Source: Rickettsia endosymbiont of Culicoides impunctatus (GTDB lineage: Bacteria > Pseudomonadota > Alphaproteobacteria > Rickettsiales > Rickettsiaceae). Taken from it: a DNA stretch of 64,000 bases. Location: assembly GCA_020410785.1 (NCBI GenBank), contig CP084573.1, positions 806,001 to 870,000 on the forward strand, in the 5' to 3' direction. The position numbers and the translations under genes were made by a program. Below are positions 37,726 to 47,137 of this stretch, in pieces (position 1 is the stretch's first letter; each line of letters starts with the position of its first letter). Below the pieces are notes generated by a model. That model was not told the DNA's origin. It did no database searches and saw only the letters and a program-made list of their open reading frames with translations.

Positions 37726-40269
37726 TCACACCACGATATTTACTATTTTCGAGGGTATTATGATAATTTTCTTAGGCTCTTTGCCGTTTAAATGTTTTTG
37801 TATCTCGGGTAATTGCATTACCATATTCTGAATCTCAATATTGCTCGTTACGTTGGCAAATTCTTGTGTAGCTCTCAGTTTGCCATTAACTTGGATAGCC
37901 ATGGTATAAGATTCTAGCTCCAGCAATGATTCATCGAAAGAAGGCCAGGAAGTTTGATATAATCTTTCCTTACTACCTAATTTTTGCCAAATTTCCTCTG
38001 TAATATGTGGAATAAATGGGTTAAGTAACATAACCAAGACTCTAAACCCCTCTTTAACACTATAGTCAATTGATGAATTGACTATATCAATATTGCCTTC
38101 CTTGCCCTTAGATATTTCATCTGACAAAGCATTAAATAGTTCCCGCATTCTTGCTATGGCTTTATTTAGCTTAAAATCCTTTAACTCTTCGGTAACATGT
38201 TTAATAGTGTAGTGGGTAAGCTTTGTTAATTTATTTGATTTATTACTAGAACCTTCCGTTATTTCACTATTAATTAGTATTTCTGCCATATTTTCTAGCT
38301 TACTAATAAAACGAGAACAGCCTTCAAGACCATTTGCCGACCATTCAAAATCTTTCTCTGGCGGACTATCGGAGAGGACAAATAGCCTAATAGCATCAGC
38401 ACTATGGTTGGTCAATATTGATTCTAAATCCACGACATTCTTTTTGGATTTACTCATTTTTTCTATTCGTCCTTGAACTACTTCTTCTCCAGTATTTTTA
38501 TTAATCCACTTATCAGACTGTTTTATTACCTCATCTGGGTAAAGCCAATTATTATTAGCATCTTTATAAGTAGCATGTAGAACCATACCCTGAGTTAGCA
38601 AATTATTAAAAGGTTCGCGAATACTAAGATAATCTTGTTCGTTCATTACTTTGGTAAAAAATCTGGAATAAAGAAGATGCATTACTGCATGTTCAATTCC
38701 ACCAATATACTGATCAACAGGTAACCAATAATTACATGCTTGCTTATCAGTTATATCTTTTGCTGCCACGTTACAATAACGGGTGAAATACCAAGAAGAC
38801 TCAAAGAATGTATCTAACGTATCAGTCTCTCGAATAGCTTGTTTTTGGCATTTTGGGCAATTAGTATCTTTCCAAGTAGGATGCAAATCAAGAGGGTTGC
38901 CATTTCCATAAAATGTAACATCGCTTGGTAGAGTTATTGGTAAGTCTTTTTCAGCTACTGGCACAGTTCCACAAACTGAGCAATATATTATTGGGATAGG
39001 ACAGCCCCAATATCTTTGTCTAGACACTCCCCAATCCTTCAGACGGTAGTTAATAGTACGTTTTCCTAAACCACGTTTTTCAAATTCTTCTATAGATTTT
39101 TGTTTAGCATCCTGAACAGCAAGATCATTCAAAAAGTCTGAGTTGATCATCATACCATCACCCGTGTAAGGCTCCGAGTATACGTCCATTTGAACATCTT
39201 TGTTAATTACTACCTGCTTTATTGGCAAGCCCATTTTCTTTGCTAATGCATGATCTCTTTCATCATGAGCTGGACATCCAAAAACCGCCCCAGTACCATA
39301 ATCCATTAGTACGAAATTTGTTATTATGACAGGAATAATAATTGTCGAATCAAATGGGTGAATGGCAAAAAGGTTAGTATACACCCCTTCTTTTTCAGCT
39401 TTATCTACTGCAGCATTAGTGTGTAATTTTGAACATTTTTCAATAAACAACACCATATCGTTATTTTTATTCACCAATTGCCCAATTATTGGGTGATTAT
39501 AGGCTATTGCAACAAAACTTGCTCCAAAAATAGTTTCTGGTCGAGTAGAGAACACTTCTATATTAGCTTGATGATCTTTAATTTTAAAAGTAAAATTTGC
39601 TCCTTCCGATTTACCTATCCATTTTTCCTGCATAGATTTAACAGAATCAGACCAAAATTCCAGTTTCAAAATTTCATTTAATAGCTCTTCAGCGTAATTA
39701 GTAATTTTTAAAAACCATTGTTTTAAATATTTTTTTTCAACTAAAGCACCTGAACGCCATCCACGACCATCTACTACTTGTTCATTAGCTAAAACAGTAT
39801 TATCAACAGGATCCCAATTTACTAAAGATTCTTTTTGATAGGCTAAACCTCTATTATAAAGTTCTAAAAAGAATTTTTGTTCATGCTTATAATAATCTGG
39901 ATCACAAGTTGTTATTTCTCTCGACCAATCATATGAAAAGCCAATTGATTTTAGCTGATCTCGCATAGTTGCGATATTTGAATAAGTCCAGTCTTTAGGA
40001 TTAGAGTTATTATTAATGGCAGCATTTTCTGCTGGCAAACCGAAAGCATCCCAACCCATGGGATGCAATACGTTATAGCCTCGTGATTTCATAAAACGAG
40101 CGATACAATCTCCAATAGAATAGTTACGTAAATGTCCAACATGAATTTTCCCAGAAGGATAAGGTAACATTTCAAGTACGTAATATTTAGGCTTATCGCT
40201 GTTGTCTTTTGCGGCAAAAGCTTTTTCTTCAAGCCAAATTCTTTGCCATTTTTTCTCAATATTTTTCAT
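37726..40269 (-). CDS. leuS: Leucyl-tRNA synthetase
   Basis: 847 residues. HIGH motif [15 protein letters not shown], editing CP1 domain ([21 protein letters not shown]), zinc-like CSVC/CPKC pair, and [11 protein letters not shown]. It charges tRNA-Leu in the cytosol. Residues about 727-736 ([10 protein letters not shown]) come from an inverted AATTGACTATA pair, a mini palindromic insertion in frame. The last 13 codons are duplicated at 35682. The gene order DUF3576-leuS is common in alphaproteobacteria. Confidence 0.97.
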   Translation of the reverse strand: MKNIEKKWQRIWLEEKAFAAKDNSDKPKYYVLEMLPYPSGKIHVGHLRNYSIGDCIARFMKSRGYNVLHPMGWDAFGLPAENAAINNNSNPKDWTYSNIATMRDQLKSIGFSYDWSREITTCDPDYYKHEQKFFLELYNRGLAYQKESLVNWDPVDNTVLANEQVVDGRGWRSGALVEKKYLKQWFLKITNYAEELLNEILKLEFWSDSVKSMQEKWIGKSEGANFTFKIKDHQANIEVFSTRPETIFGASFVAIAYNHPIIGQLVNKNNDMVLFIEKCSKLHTNAAVDKAEKEGVYTNLFAIHPFDSTIIIPVIITNFVLMDYGTGAVFGCPAHDERDHALAKKMGLPIKQVVINKDVQMDVYSEPYTGDGMMINSDFLNDLAVQDAKQKSIEEFEKRGLGKRTINYRLKDWGVSRQRYWGCPIPIIYCSVCGTVPVAEKDLPITLPSDVTFYGNGNPLDLHPTWKDTNCPKCQKQAIRETDTLDTFFESSWYFTRYCNVAAKDITDKQACNYWLPVDQYIGGIEHAVMHLLYSRFFTKVMNEQDYLSIREPFNNLLTQGMVLHATYKDANNNWLYPDEVIKQSDKWINKNTGEEVVQGRIEKMSKSKKNVVDLESILTNHSADAIRLFVLSDSPPEKDFEWSANGLEGCSRFISKLENMAEILINSEITEGSSNKSNKLTKLTHYTIKHVTEELKDFKLNKAIARMRELFNALSDEISKGKEGNIDIVNSSIDYSVKEGFRVLVMLLNPFIPHITEEIWQKLGSKERLYQTSWPSFDESLLELESYTMAIQVNGKLRATQEFANVTSNIEIQNMVMQLPEIQKHLNGKEPKKIIIIPSKIVNIVV
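38061..38087. repeat. Mini palindrome inside leuS
   Basis: TATAGTCAATT and AATTGACTATA face each other with only a few bases between. They equal the termini of the 107-bp truA element with the interior missing. In frame in leuS. Confidence 0.7.
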
Positions 40270-40350
40270 AATTTACACGTTAGTTATTAGTATTTTATCA
40301 TGACAATTTAAAAGTCATAAGAAAAACAACCGATGTCTATTAGCAAAGAA

Positions 40351-40431
40351 GAGCTTAGGTCGACAAAGCAATCCAAAAAGTTATTAAAAATGGATTGCCA
40401 CGCTCACATACGTTCGCTCGCAATGACGCCT
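40351..40431. repeat. GCAATGACG-type palindromic repeat
   Basis: Arms GGTCGACAAAGCAATCCA and TGGATTGCCACG, then GCTCGCAATGACG. Lies between leuS and the DUF3576 gene, both minus strand, and could form a strong transcript hairpin. Confidence 0.8.
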
Positions 40432-40496
40432 TGGATTTTTAGACTATTTTTTCTGAGACTTTTAACTGTCCTGGCATTTATAGCAAGAGTATAACA

Positions 40497-41018
40497 TTAT
40501 TTTTTCCCTGCACTAATATATAATTCTCTAGCTTTTCGTAAAATTTTATCTTCTATGTTATTAACTAGGTCTGGGACAGTATGATTGTCTAGCCAGTTAC
40601 CATTTTTAAGTGTTTGTTCAAATATTCTTACTTGAATTGCATCCGGACTAATAACGTTATCCTTTATAAAAATATTTATTTTAAATCGAAAATCTGATTT
40701 TCCTTTTGGACTATACCACTCAGTAATAATAACTCCACCAATTGAATCGCTTGAAGCAAGAGGTACAAAACTTAATGTTTCTATAGAAGCCTGCCATAAA
40801 TATTTATTGATGTTACCTATCTCCGTTTTAGTAGATTCATTCTTGATTCTGCCCGGTCTAAATATCAAACCTTCTCCGCCAACTATCGAACCCATTTCCT
40901 CCATCTGTCTTTCTTGTTCACTTTCTGGATAGTTTGAATCTCTAGCAATTGCCAAAGTTGGACAAAATAATAAGCTTGACATTATCCCAATAATTGTTCT
41001 TTTAAAATGTTCTTTCAT
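40497..41018 (-). CDS. DUF3576 family exported protein
   Basis: 173 residues with a signal peptide (residues 1-25, ending AIA). The core YLWQASIETLSFVPLASSD followed by GGVIITEWY is the family signature. In many alphaproteobacteria the gene lies directly upstream of leuS, as here. It is probably a periplasmic or outer-membrane-associated protein; its function is unknown. The stop is at 40497 and a repeat separates it from leuS. Confidence 0.85.
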   Translation of the reverse strand: MKEHFKRTIIGIMSSLLFCPTLAIARDSNYPESEQERQMEEMGSIVGGEGLIFRPGRIKNESTKTEIGNINKYLWQASIETLSFVPLASSDSIGGVIITEWYSPKGKSDFRFKINIFIKDNVISPDAIQVRIFEQTLKNGNWLDNHTVPDLVNNIEDKILRKARELYISAGKK

Positions 41019-41237
41019 AAATTATATATTTTTATAACCATTTGTTGTTTGTTTTAGACAATTTGCTGTCAGTGTATCATAGGAACCACATGATGTAAAG
41101 ATAGCCCTGTGTTCTTTAACGGCAATTCTTATTATGGAACTAAAGTAATTGTAATAGCCTTTCCTAATAAAATATTTGTTGTTTAACTTCTTGATTTAAA
41201 ATATTTTACATAAAACAATAAATTACATTGTATTGTC

Positions 41238-42455
41238 ATGAAGTCAATAAACCAGTTTATTTTGCTGTCATTATTATTAGCATTACTGACTAGCTGTAGT
41301 AACACTTGTAAAAACTGTACTCCAGATTTGTTATTTAAACAAATTGGTTTTTCACCTCAACCTTATATAAATACACAATATAGGGCATTTTATGTTTTGG
41401 GGGATAGTCTATCTGATACTGGGGCGATTATTGGAGTATTTAACAATATGTTAAGTTTTGTAAAACAAGAATTTGATACTTTAAGGTGGATTGATAATAT
41501 CTATTTTTCTCCACCATTTTACAATGAAAGATCCTTTAGTAATGGTCCAATGGCTGTTGAGTATGTGGCTAAGGGTCTAGGTTTACCGATGACACCTGGG
41601 TGGAGCTTCAACATAACCCCAGAACTTAAACAATGGATCGCAGAACAAAAGGCCAAAGAATCATCCATATTGATCGAAGATATTCTACAAGGAGCACGCA
41701 CAAAAAATATGGCTCATGTTCTTGCTACATATGATAAAATTGGAAACAATTATGCTGTTGGAAATTCCATGGCGTCTGTTGGTAAATCGTTGCCATATAC
41801 CTTATTGTTTAACCAATTCCAACTGAAAAATCAACTTAATGCCCTTATTAAACATCATCCTAATATTGGAGCAGATGACCTGTTTATAATTATAATTGGT
41901 GGGAATGATATTAAAGCTGCTGTGGTTGATGAAGCTCCCACTAAAATAATTGATGAGAGTATTAATGAAATATTTAATGATATTAATCTTTTAGTAACAA
42001 AAAAGGTCAAGCATATAGTAGTATCTAATGTCCCAGATATTGGAACAACTCCATATTTTGTTGACACCAATAAACAGATATTAGCCACAAATTTAACACA
42101 AGATTTTAATCTAAAATTAAATAATGGAATAGAGAGTTTGAAAACAAAACACCATGGAGTTAATATAAAACTACTAGACATTAGGAATATATTTCAAAAT
42201 GTACTTGCTGATTACAAACAGAAAGGCAACAATATATCTCAACCTTGTGTATGGGATATAGCTAATAAGCGTAATACTATGCTGTTACTAGAGTTAGTAT
42301 TAACAGGAGAATTAAGAGTTACCTATAATTTCCCATGTAGTAAGTACAAGATTTGCAACTATCTATTTTTTGATTCTTTTCATCCAACCGTATTGTTGCA
42401 TAAAGTTGTTGGTGATACTTTATTTGACCTCATAATTACTAACAATGATTTATAA
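41238..42455 (+). CDS. GDSL/SGNH-family lipase, predicted lipoprotein
   Basis: 405 residues. The N-terminus has a lipobox-like LLTSC, so it is probably a lipoprotein, on the outer or inner membrane. GDSL block I is VLGDSLSDTGAI (Ser nucleophile), a Gly/Asn block is in FSNGPMAVEY, block III is IIIGGND, and the catalytic Asp and His are in FFDSFHPT near the end. The pattern resembles bacterial lysophospholipases and acyltransferases such as PlaA. A role in membrane lipid attack is inference. It is full length and intact. Confidence 0.88.
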   Translation: MKSINQFILLSLLLALLTSCSNTCKNCTPDLLFKQIGFSPQPYINTQYRAFYVLGDSLSDTGAIIGVFNNMLSFVKQEFDTLRWIDNIYFSPPFYNERSFSNGPMAVEYVAKGLGLPMTPGWSFNITPELKQWIAEQKAKESSILIEDILQGARTKNMAHVLATYDKIGNNYAVGNSMASVGKSLPYTLLFNQFQLKNQLNALIKHHPNIGADDLFIIIIGGNDIKAAVVDEAPTKIIDESINEIFNDINLLVTKKVKHIVVSNVPDIGTTPYFVDTNKQILATNLTQDFNLKLNNGIESLKTKHHGVNIKLLDIRNIFQNVLADYKQKGNNISQPCVWDIANKRNTMLLLELVLTGELRVTYNFPCSKYKICNYLFFDSFHPTVLLHKVVGDTLFDLIITNNDL

Positions 42456-42498
42456 TTTCTTGGCAAAGTTTAAGGGATTGTTTAGAAAGATAAATTTT

Positions 42499-42541
42499 TT
42501 GGATTGCCGCGTCGCCGCAAAGCGGCTCCTCGCAATGACGT
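42499..42541. repeat. GCAATGACG half repeat
   Basis: GGATTGCCGCGTCGCCGCAA then CTCCTCGCAATGACG. It follows the lipase gene and could act as a terminator hairpin with its loop arm. Confidence 0.7.
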
Positions 42542-42592
42542 AGTAATGCTAGACATATTAGCTATACCCAACAACTGCTATCAATATAGTTG

Positions 42593-42826
42593 TCAAAGTT
42601 TTTTATTTTTATACCAGTAACATTTACACCAGTAATGCTGAATTGCAGTAAAAATAAACCCAAAAAACAGCCAAAGAATGGTACTGTATAATGCATCTTT
42701 ACTAAAGAAAATCTCATAAAAACCTATATTATGCTCAATTAGGTAGATTATCACTCGAAGCATAATAGTCATATGCAACGTTTCCCTGATTACATATAAC
42801 ATATCTTTAGGATCCCACTTAAACAT
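42593..42826 (-). CDS. Small membrane protein, copy 1 of a tandem pair
   Basis: 77 residues from ATG 42826, chosen because GAGG lies 8 bases upstream; an ATG at 42841 adds five residues. Two hydrophobic segments (about residues 14-33 and 47-65). About 65% identical by eye to the next gene. Function unknown; no homologue recognised. The duplication includes flanking DNA and a palindromic repeat. Confidence 0.5.
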   Translation of the reverse strand: MFKWDPKDMLYVIRETLHMTIMLRVIIYLIEHNIGFYEIFFSKDALYSTILWLFFGFIFTAIQHYWCKCYWYKNKKL

Positions 42827-43078
42827 AATTAACCTCAACATTCGACATAAGCACTAAATAAAATATATACTTGAAACGGTTCTTATAGCTAACCTGACTA
42901 ACATTACTACGTCATTACGAGAAGCTACTTTAGTAGCATTGATGCAATCCATTTTGGGTTAGTTTTTTAGATTGCTTCGTCGCTACTGAAGTAGCTCCTT
43001 GCAATGATGCTTGGCGAGCATATTTTTTATCTATCATAAGAAAATAGCAAAAAAACCGTGAACGCTCATATATAGTTG

Positions 43079-43285
43079 TCAAAGTTTTTTGTTTTTATAC
43101 TTATAGTAATAATCAATAAACCCAAAAAATAGTAGGGGAATGGTATGGCATAATGAATATTTAATAAAGAAAATTTCATAAACACCTATATTATTTTCAA
43201 TTAGATATGTTATTACTCGAAGCATGATAGTCATATACAACGTTCCCCTGATTACATATAACAGATATTGATCCCACTTAAACAT
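43079..43285 (-). CDS. Small membrane protein, copy 2 of a tandem pair
   Basis: 68 residues from ATG 43285 with the same upstream sequence (TTGAGGTTAATT) as copy 1. The same YVIRGTLYMTIMLRV core and NKKL end are kept while short internal segments are lost, and several substitutions are silent or conservative. That suggests it was under selection after duplication, but the ORF is short. Unknown function. Confidence 0.5.
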   Translation of the reverse strand: MFKWDQYLLYVIRGTLYMTIMLRVITYLIENNIGVYEIFFIKYSLCHTIPLLFFGFIDYYYKYKNKKL

Positions 43286-43532
43286 AATTAACCTCAACAT
43301 TCGACATAAGCACTAAATAAAATATATACTTGAAACGGTTCTTATAGCTAACTTGACTAACATTACTACGTCATTGCGAGAAGCTACTTTAGTAGCATTG
43401 ATGCAATCCATTTTTGGTCACTTTTTGGATTGCTTCGTTGCCGCAAAGCAACTTCTTGCAATGACGTCTAATTATTTCTATATTATACACCTAAATTCTA
43501 TATAACAAGTTATATAGAATTTAGATTAATTA

Positions 43533-43867
43533 TTAGTGAGGAAAATCTAAATGACCAAACGTATCCCCATGGTGACCTGTTATTGATACACTAAAAGAAG
43601 GTTCTCCTTTACATGCATCAACTACCATAGCCGCCGGTGCAGCTCTGATTAAGAATTGGCCAGCAGCTACCGGATTGGTTGCAGCAGTAATAGTACCAGC
43701 AGTTAAAACTCCCGCCATCCAGGGGAGATTTTAACGTTAAGCTTATCAGTAGGAGCTAATGGCGAATAATCTATGTTACCCCAACAATTGTTTGTGTGTA
43801 CAGTAGGTTGTGAGTCTTTAACCCTCAGCGGTATTCCTAAGATATTTGTAAACTTATCTTTACTCAT
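43533..43867 (-). pseudogene. Small gene of about 111 codons with an apparent frameshift
   Basis: A strong AAGGAG lies 8 bases before ATG 43867, which begins MSKDKFTNILGIPLRVKD and runs 54 codons to a stop at 43703-43705. A second frame beginning MAGVLTAGTI at 43718 continues the composition for 61 codons to 43533. A one-base change at about 43715 would join them as SPG-W-MAGVL. The product is not recognised; it contains CWGNIDYSPLAP and ends with a His-rich GHHGDTFGHLDFPH. It could alternatively be two overlapping genes. Confidence 0.5.
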
Positions 43868-44393
43868 AACATTCTCCTTATATTTAATATTAATAATTAA
43901 TTATATTATGAAAACAACTATTTTTATAATTAAATATAGAAACAGCTATCATCATATTTAAAAGTGTATATAAAAATTTTAGGTAATACAAGTGATTTTA
44001 CTAAAATTTTTGAAAAATTATTATCACAAATATTTTGAATTGATATATAGTTAACTCGATTAGTATTTACCATAACAAACTGGTATCTATTAGGCGAGGA
44101 GCCATTTTAGCACAACCATCGAAAGCTAGAAGAGGAAGCGGGTTTAGACAGAGGAGTTGAAAAGTCGTATGGGGTCAACGTCATTGCGAGGAAGACCGTA
44201 GGTCGACGAAGCAATCCATAAAAGCAACCAAAATGGATTGCTTCGTTGGCTCATGCCTCCTCGCAATGACACGGTTATTTTTCCGTAACTTTTAAACTGC
44301 CATGATAACCTCTAAAACCTCTTCTTCTAACTTTCGACAACTGGGTCGCTTTAGTGGCAACAAAACAACCCAGATAATTAATGTAGGCAAAAC
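43868..44393. repeat. Nested palindromes in a gene-free region
   Basis: 44179-44272 is a complete GCAATGACG-type repeat. Around it, 44117-44140 (TCGAAAGCTAGAAGAGG) pairs imperfectly with 44316-44342 (CCTCTTCTTCTAACTTTCGA), so one palindrome appears inserted in another. The first 200 bp, upstream of the 43867 start, are very AT-rich and show nothing else. Confidence 0.65.
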
Positions 44394-45020
44394 ATGAAAA
44401 AGTTATTATTTCTAATCTGTTTGTGTTCTACTATTGCTACAGCAAGTGAACCTAACTATTATCCTAATAGGCTTAATTGCTGTAAGATTACTAAGAGTAC
44501 AATAAATGATTATGAACCGCTAGAGTTTCAATCATCCAATAACTTACTTAGAAGCACAGGTCAACAATCGGTCTATCGTGGTACAAAAATTATAGTGAAG
44601 GGTATATTGTTAGACCAGCATTGCGTTCCAGTATCAGATGCAAAAATATATTTATGGCAGGTTGGAAGTGATGGGAAATATCCCTATATACCACTTCGTA
44701 CTCGTATCAATAAGAAAATGCTAAATCTTGGAAGTCAATCAAGTTTTACCGGCTCTGGTACGGCTACTACCAATAATAAAGGGGAATTCTATTTTGTTAC
44801 TATATACCCTAGTAAAATTGGTCGTGAAACTGCTAATGTAAACATTAGAGTTGAGCATTTGTATCTTGGACAATTACAGACTAAGTTATATTTATCTAAC
44901 TCAATGGTTGATTTAGATAATTGCGGAGAAGTTAGCCATGTTCTGACTAGTGTTCATAGTGGCATCAAAACTTATGAGTTTAAGGTTGTGATGCCAGGAC
45001 GAACATTCAAAAGATATTAA
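44394..45020 (+). CDS. Exported intradiol-dioxygenase-fold protein
   Basis: 208 residues with a signal peptide (residues 1-18, ending TAS). The core GTKIIVKGILLDQHCVPVSD then AKIYLWQVGSDGKY matches the beta-sandwich start of intradiol ring-cleavage dioxygenases, and YLGQLQTKLYLS corresponds to the TQLYF region. The usual HxH iron ligands are replaced by EHLYL, so ring cleavage is doubtful. It may act as a binding or structural protein in the envelope. A tlpA-like gene follows closely. Confidence 0.7.
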   Translation: MKKLLFLICLCSTIATASEPNYYPNRLNCCKITKSTINDYEPLEFQSSNNLLRSTGQQSVYRGTKIIVKGILLDQHCVPVSDAKIYLWQVGSDGKYPYIPLRTRINKKMLNLGSQSSFTGSGTATTNNKGEFYFVTIYPSKIGRETANVNIRVEHLYLGQLQTKLYLSNSMVDLDNCGEVSHVLTSVHSGIKTYEFKVVMPGRTFKRY

Positions 45021-45143
45021 CGGTTGGATTATTTACATCCGCAGCAATCTTCTACAATGGGCTTTTCTAATGGCTTTTTTAGTCCACAAGAAGTTAAAAT
45101 TAAGCAGCTTAATAATATTAGAGGTAAAAAAATATTGTTTTTC

Positions 45144-45878
45144 ATGATAATTAATAAATTAGTTGGCAATAATTCTATTGTTTATAGGTATATTAAAAAA
45201 TATAGTAAACTGTTTTTTTTGATTGTAGCATACTTATTGTGCATCACTAATAGTTTTGCATTAGATTATAGCAAGTCAGGCGTAAAAATGCTTGATTCAT
45301 CTCCCGTTCCAGATACGGTATTTTTTTTCGATGATAAAGGTGAAAAATATTCTCTTGATAATTTTGAAGGAAAAACGATATTATTGGTATTCTGGGCAAC
45401 ATGGTGTGCATCTTGTGTTAAGGAAATGCCAGATTTAGATATATTGCAAAAAGATTTTAGAAAGCTACCATTTGCTATAATTCCTGTATCACAAGACTAC
45501 CAAGGCATAGAGGTTATACAAAAATATTATAAAAATTATGATATAAGATATTTACCAATCTATCATGATTTTAGGAATCAATTATTTAAAGCTCTTTCAA
45601 TAGTTGGTATACCAACTGCTGTTCTAATTAGCCCAGATGGAAAAATGTTAGTAAGTTTTGTTGGTATTATTAATTGGTACGATACAGAAATTCGGAATAT
45701 TATTTTGTCAAATATTCCTGGGAATCATCCAGAACCCAAGAATAGTTACCGTGAACAAACGATTAATCAACCGGTTAATAAACAGTTAGCACCTAAAGAA
45801 CAGAAAGATAAAAAACTAGAAGTACAACAAAACATAAAGGAAGATCATAATGCTTCTGAAGAAACAAAAAAGGAGTAA
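45144..45878 (+). CDS. TlpA/ResA-like thiol-disulfide oxidoreductase
   Basis: About 244 residues from ATG 45144; the frame is open to 45024 (TTG), and an ATG at 45057 is another option. A single membrane or signal segment ends at NSFA. The thioredoxin domain has the FWATWCASCVKEMP active site and a GIPTAVLISPDG cis-proline loop. The Lys/Gln-rich tail after residue 200 is unusual. It probably reduces periplasmic disulfides or cytochrome c apoproteins. The last codons GGAG-TAA include the ribosome site for the next gene, 3 bp downstream. Confidence 0.85.
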   Translation: MIINKLVGNNSIVYRYIKKYSKLFFLIVAYLLCITNSFALDYSKSGVKMLDSSPVPDTVFFFDDKGEKYSLDNFEGKTILLVFWATWCASCVKEMPDLDILQKDFRKLPFAIIPVSQDYQGIEVIQKYYKNYDIRYLPIYHDFRNQLFKALSIVGIPTAVLISPDGKMLVSFVGIINWYDTEIRNIILSNIPGNHPEPKNSYREQTINQPVNKQLAPKEQKDKKLEVQQNIKEDHNASEETKKE

Positions 45879-45881
45879 CCA

Positions 45882-46808
45882 ATGCGTAAAGCACATAATA
45901 AAAATTCAATTGCTGACACGAAATTTGAACAGGTAATTGCTAAACGTCAAGTAGGTAAGTTAGAACAATTATTTTCCTTGTTACCTATAATAGGTTCTGG
46001 GGCATCGAAGCCAGTGGTTGCGGTTCTTCGCCTTAGTGGAGTTATCGGTAAAGTAAGCTCAATAAAATCGGGGATAACTATTGAGTCACTACATGAGTTA
46101 ATTGACAAGGCTTTTCAAATCAAAAATCTTGAGGCCCTATGTTTAAGTATAAATTCTCCAGGTGGTTCACCTGTGCAATCTGAGCTGATTAGTAAACGTA
46201 TAAGGTTGTTAGCTCAGGAAAAGAAAATACCCATTTATAGTTTTGTAGAAGATGTAGCAGCATCTGGTGGATATTGGCTTGCCTGCATTGGTGATCAAAT
46301 ATATGCGTCTAGGAGTTCAGTTATTGGTAGTATAGGAGTTATTTCGTCTGGTTTTGGGTTCCCCGCTGCTATCGATAAGCTTGGTATAGAAAGGAGAGTC
46401 TATGCAGAAGGTAAGAATAAATCTATCCTTGATCCATTCCAACCAGTACAAAAGGAAGATATTAAAATTATTAAGCATCTACAAAAACAGATTCATCAAC
46501 ATTTTATAGATTATGTTAAAGAACGTCGAGTCGGTAAATTAACTCAAGAAGATGATATTTTATTTAATGGAGAATTCTGGTCTGGACAAACTGCTGTTGA
46601 TTTTGGTTTAATTGATGGTATAGATGATATGTATAGTTTCATAAAAAAGAAATATGGGGATGTAACTATTAAATATGTAGCTAATAAACAATCATGGATT
46701 AAGAGAAAGCTTGGTATGGTCAGGCAGGATTTCGTACAAGAATTTTCTGATACATTGATTGAATCGATAGATAATAAAATTACCTATGATAGATTTAATA
46801 TACGGTAA
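45882..46808 (+). CDS. S49 family signal-peptide peptidase (SppA/SohB-like)
   Basis: 308 residues. ClpP-like fold with INSPGGSP, catalytic serine in EDVAASGGYWLA and a conserved GSIGVISSGF. The basic partner is probably the Lys in EGKNKSILDPF. The short form resembles bacterial SohB/SppA36 that degrades cleaved signal peptides, but no N-terminal membrane helix is evident. It is coupled to tlpA (3-bp gap, AAGGAG inside tlpA). Confidence 0.88.
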   Translation: MRKAHNKNSIADTKFEQVIAKRQVGKLEQLFSLLPIIGSGASKPVVAVLRLSGVIGKVSSIKSGITIESLHELIDKAFQIKNLEALCLSINSPGGSPVQSELISKRIRLLAQEKKIPIYSFVEDVAASGGYWLACIGDQIYASRSSVIGSIGVISSGFGFPAAIDKLGIERRVYAEGKNKSILDPFQPVQKEDIKIIKHLQKQIHQHFIDYVKERRVGKLTQEDDILFNGEFWSGQTAVDFGLIDGIDDMYSFIKKKYGDVTIKYVANKQSWIKRKLGMVRQDFVQEFSDTLIESIDNKITYDRFNIR

Positions 46809-47137
46809 TAGATTGCTTCGTCGACCTTAGGGTCTCCTCACAATAACGTATATAAGTAATGCTAATCGGGTTAGCTATAGAAATAATAAAAATATTTTTT
46901 ACAAAACACTTAGCGTACATTATAATTAGTATATACTCTTCAAAGCAGAAAAGTATACTTATACGTTATTGCGAGACCACGTAGTGGTCGCGGCAATCCA
47001 CATTCATTAGAAATGGATTGCTTCGTTGACCTCATGGTCTCATTGCAATGACGGTTGTGAAGCTTGCAATATCTTTCAACGTCATTGCTATGACGCTGTC
47101 GGAATACTCAACTTTTAATAACTTACAATAATAAATT
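46809..47137. repeat. Repeat-filled spacer before obgE
   Basis: Half GCAATGACG-type repeat at 46810-46850, the TACTCTTCAAAGCAGAA motif at 46924-46946, and a complete repeat at 46963-47053. No gene. Confidence 0.8.

Larger units (their letters stand above)
42585..43470. repeat. Tandem duplication of about 0.4-0.48 kb
   Basis: Units start TATAGTTGTCAAAGTTTTTT (about 42585 and 43071). Each holds a small ORF, the stretch ATTCGACATAAGCACTAAAT, AAACGGTTCTTATAGCTAAC, and a GCAATGACG-type repeat (42911-43013 and 43370-43468). The two copies differ by small indels. Confidence 0.85.

Noticed and set aside
43533-43718. Separate 61-codon gene
   Set aside because: Better explained as the second half of a frameshifted gene with the strong ribosome site at 43867; two overlapping genes remain possible.
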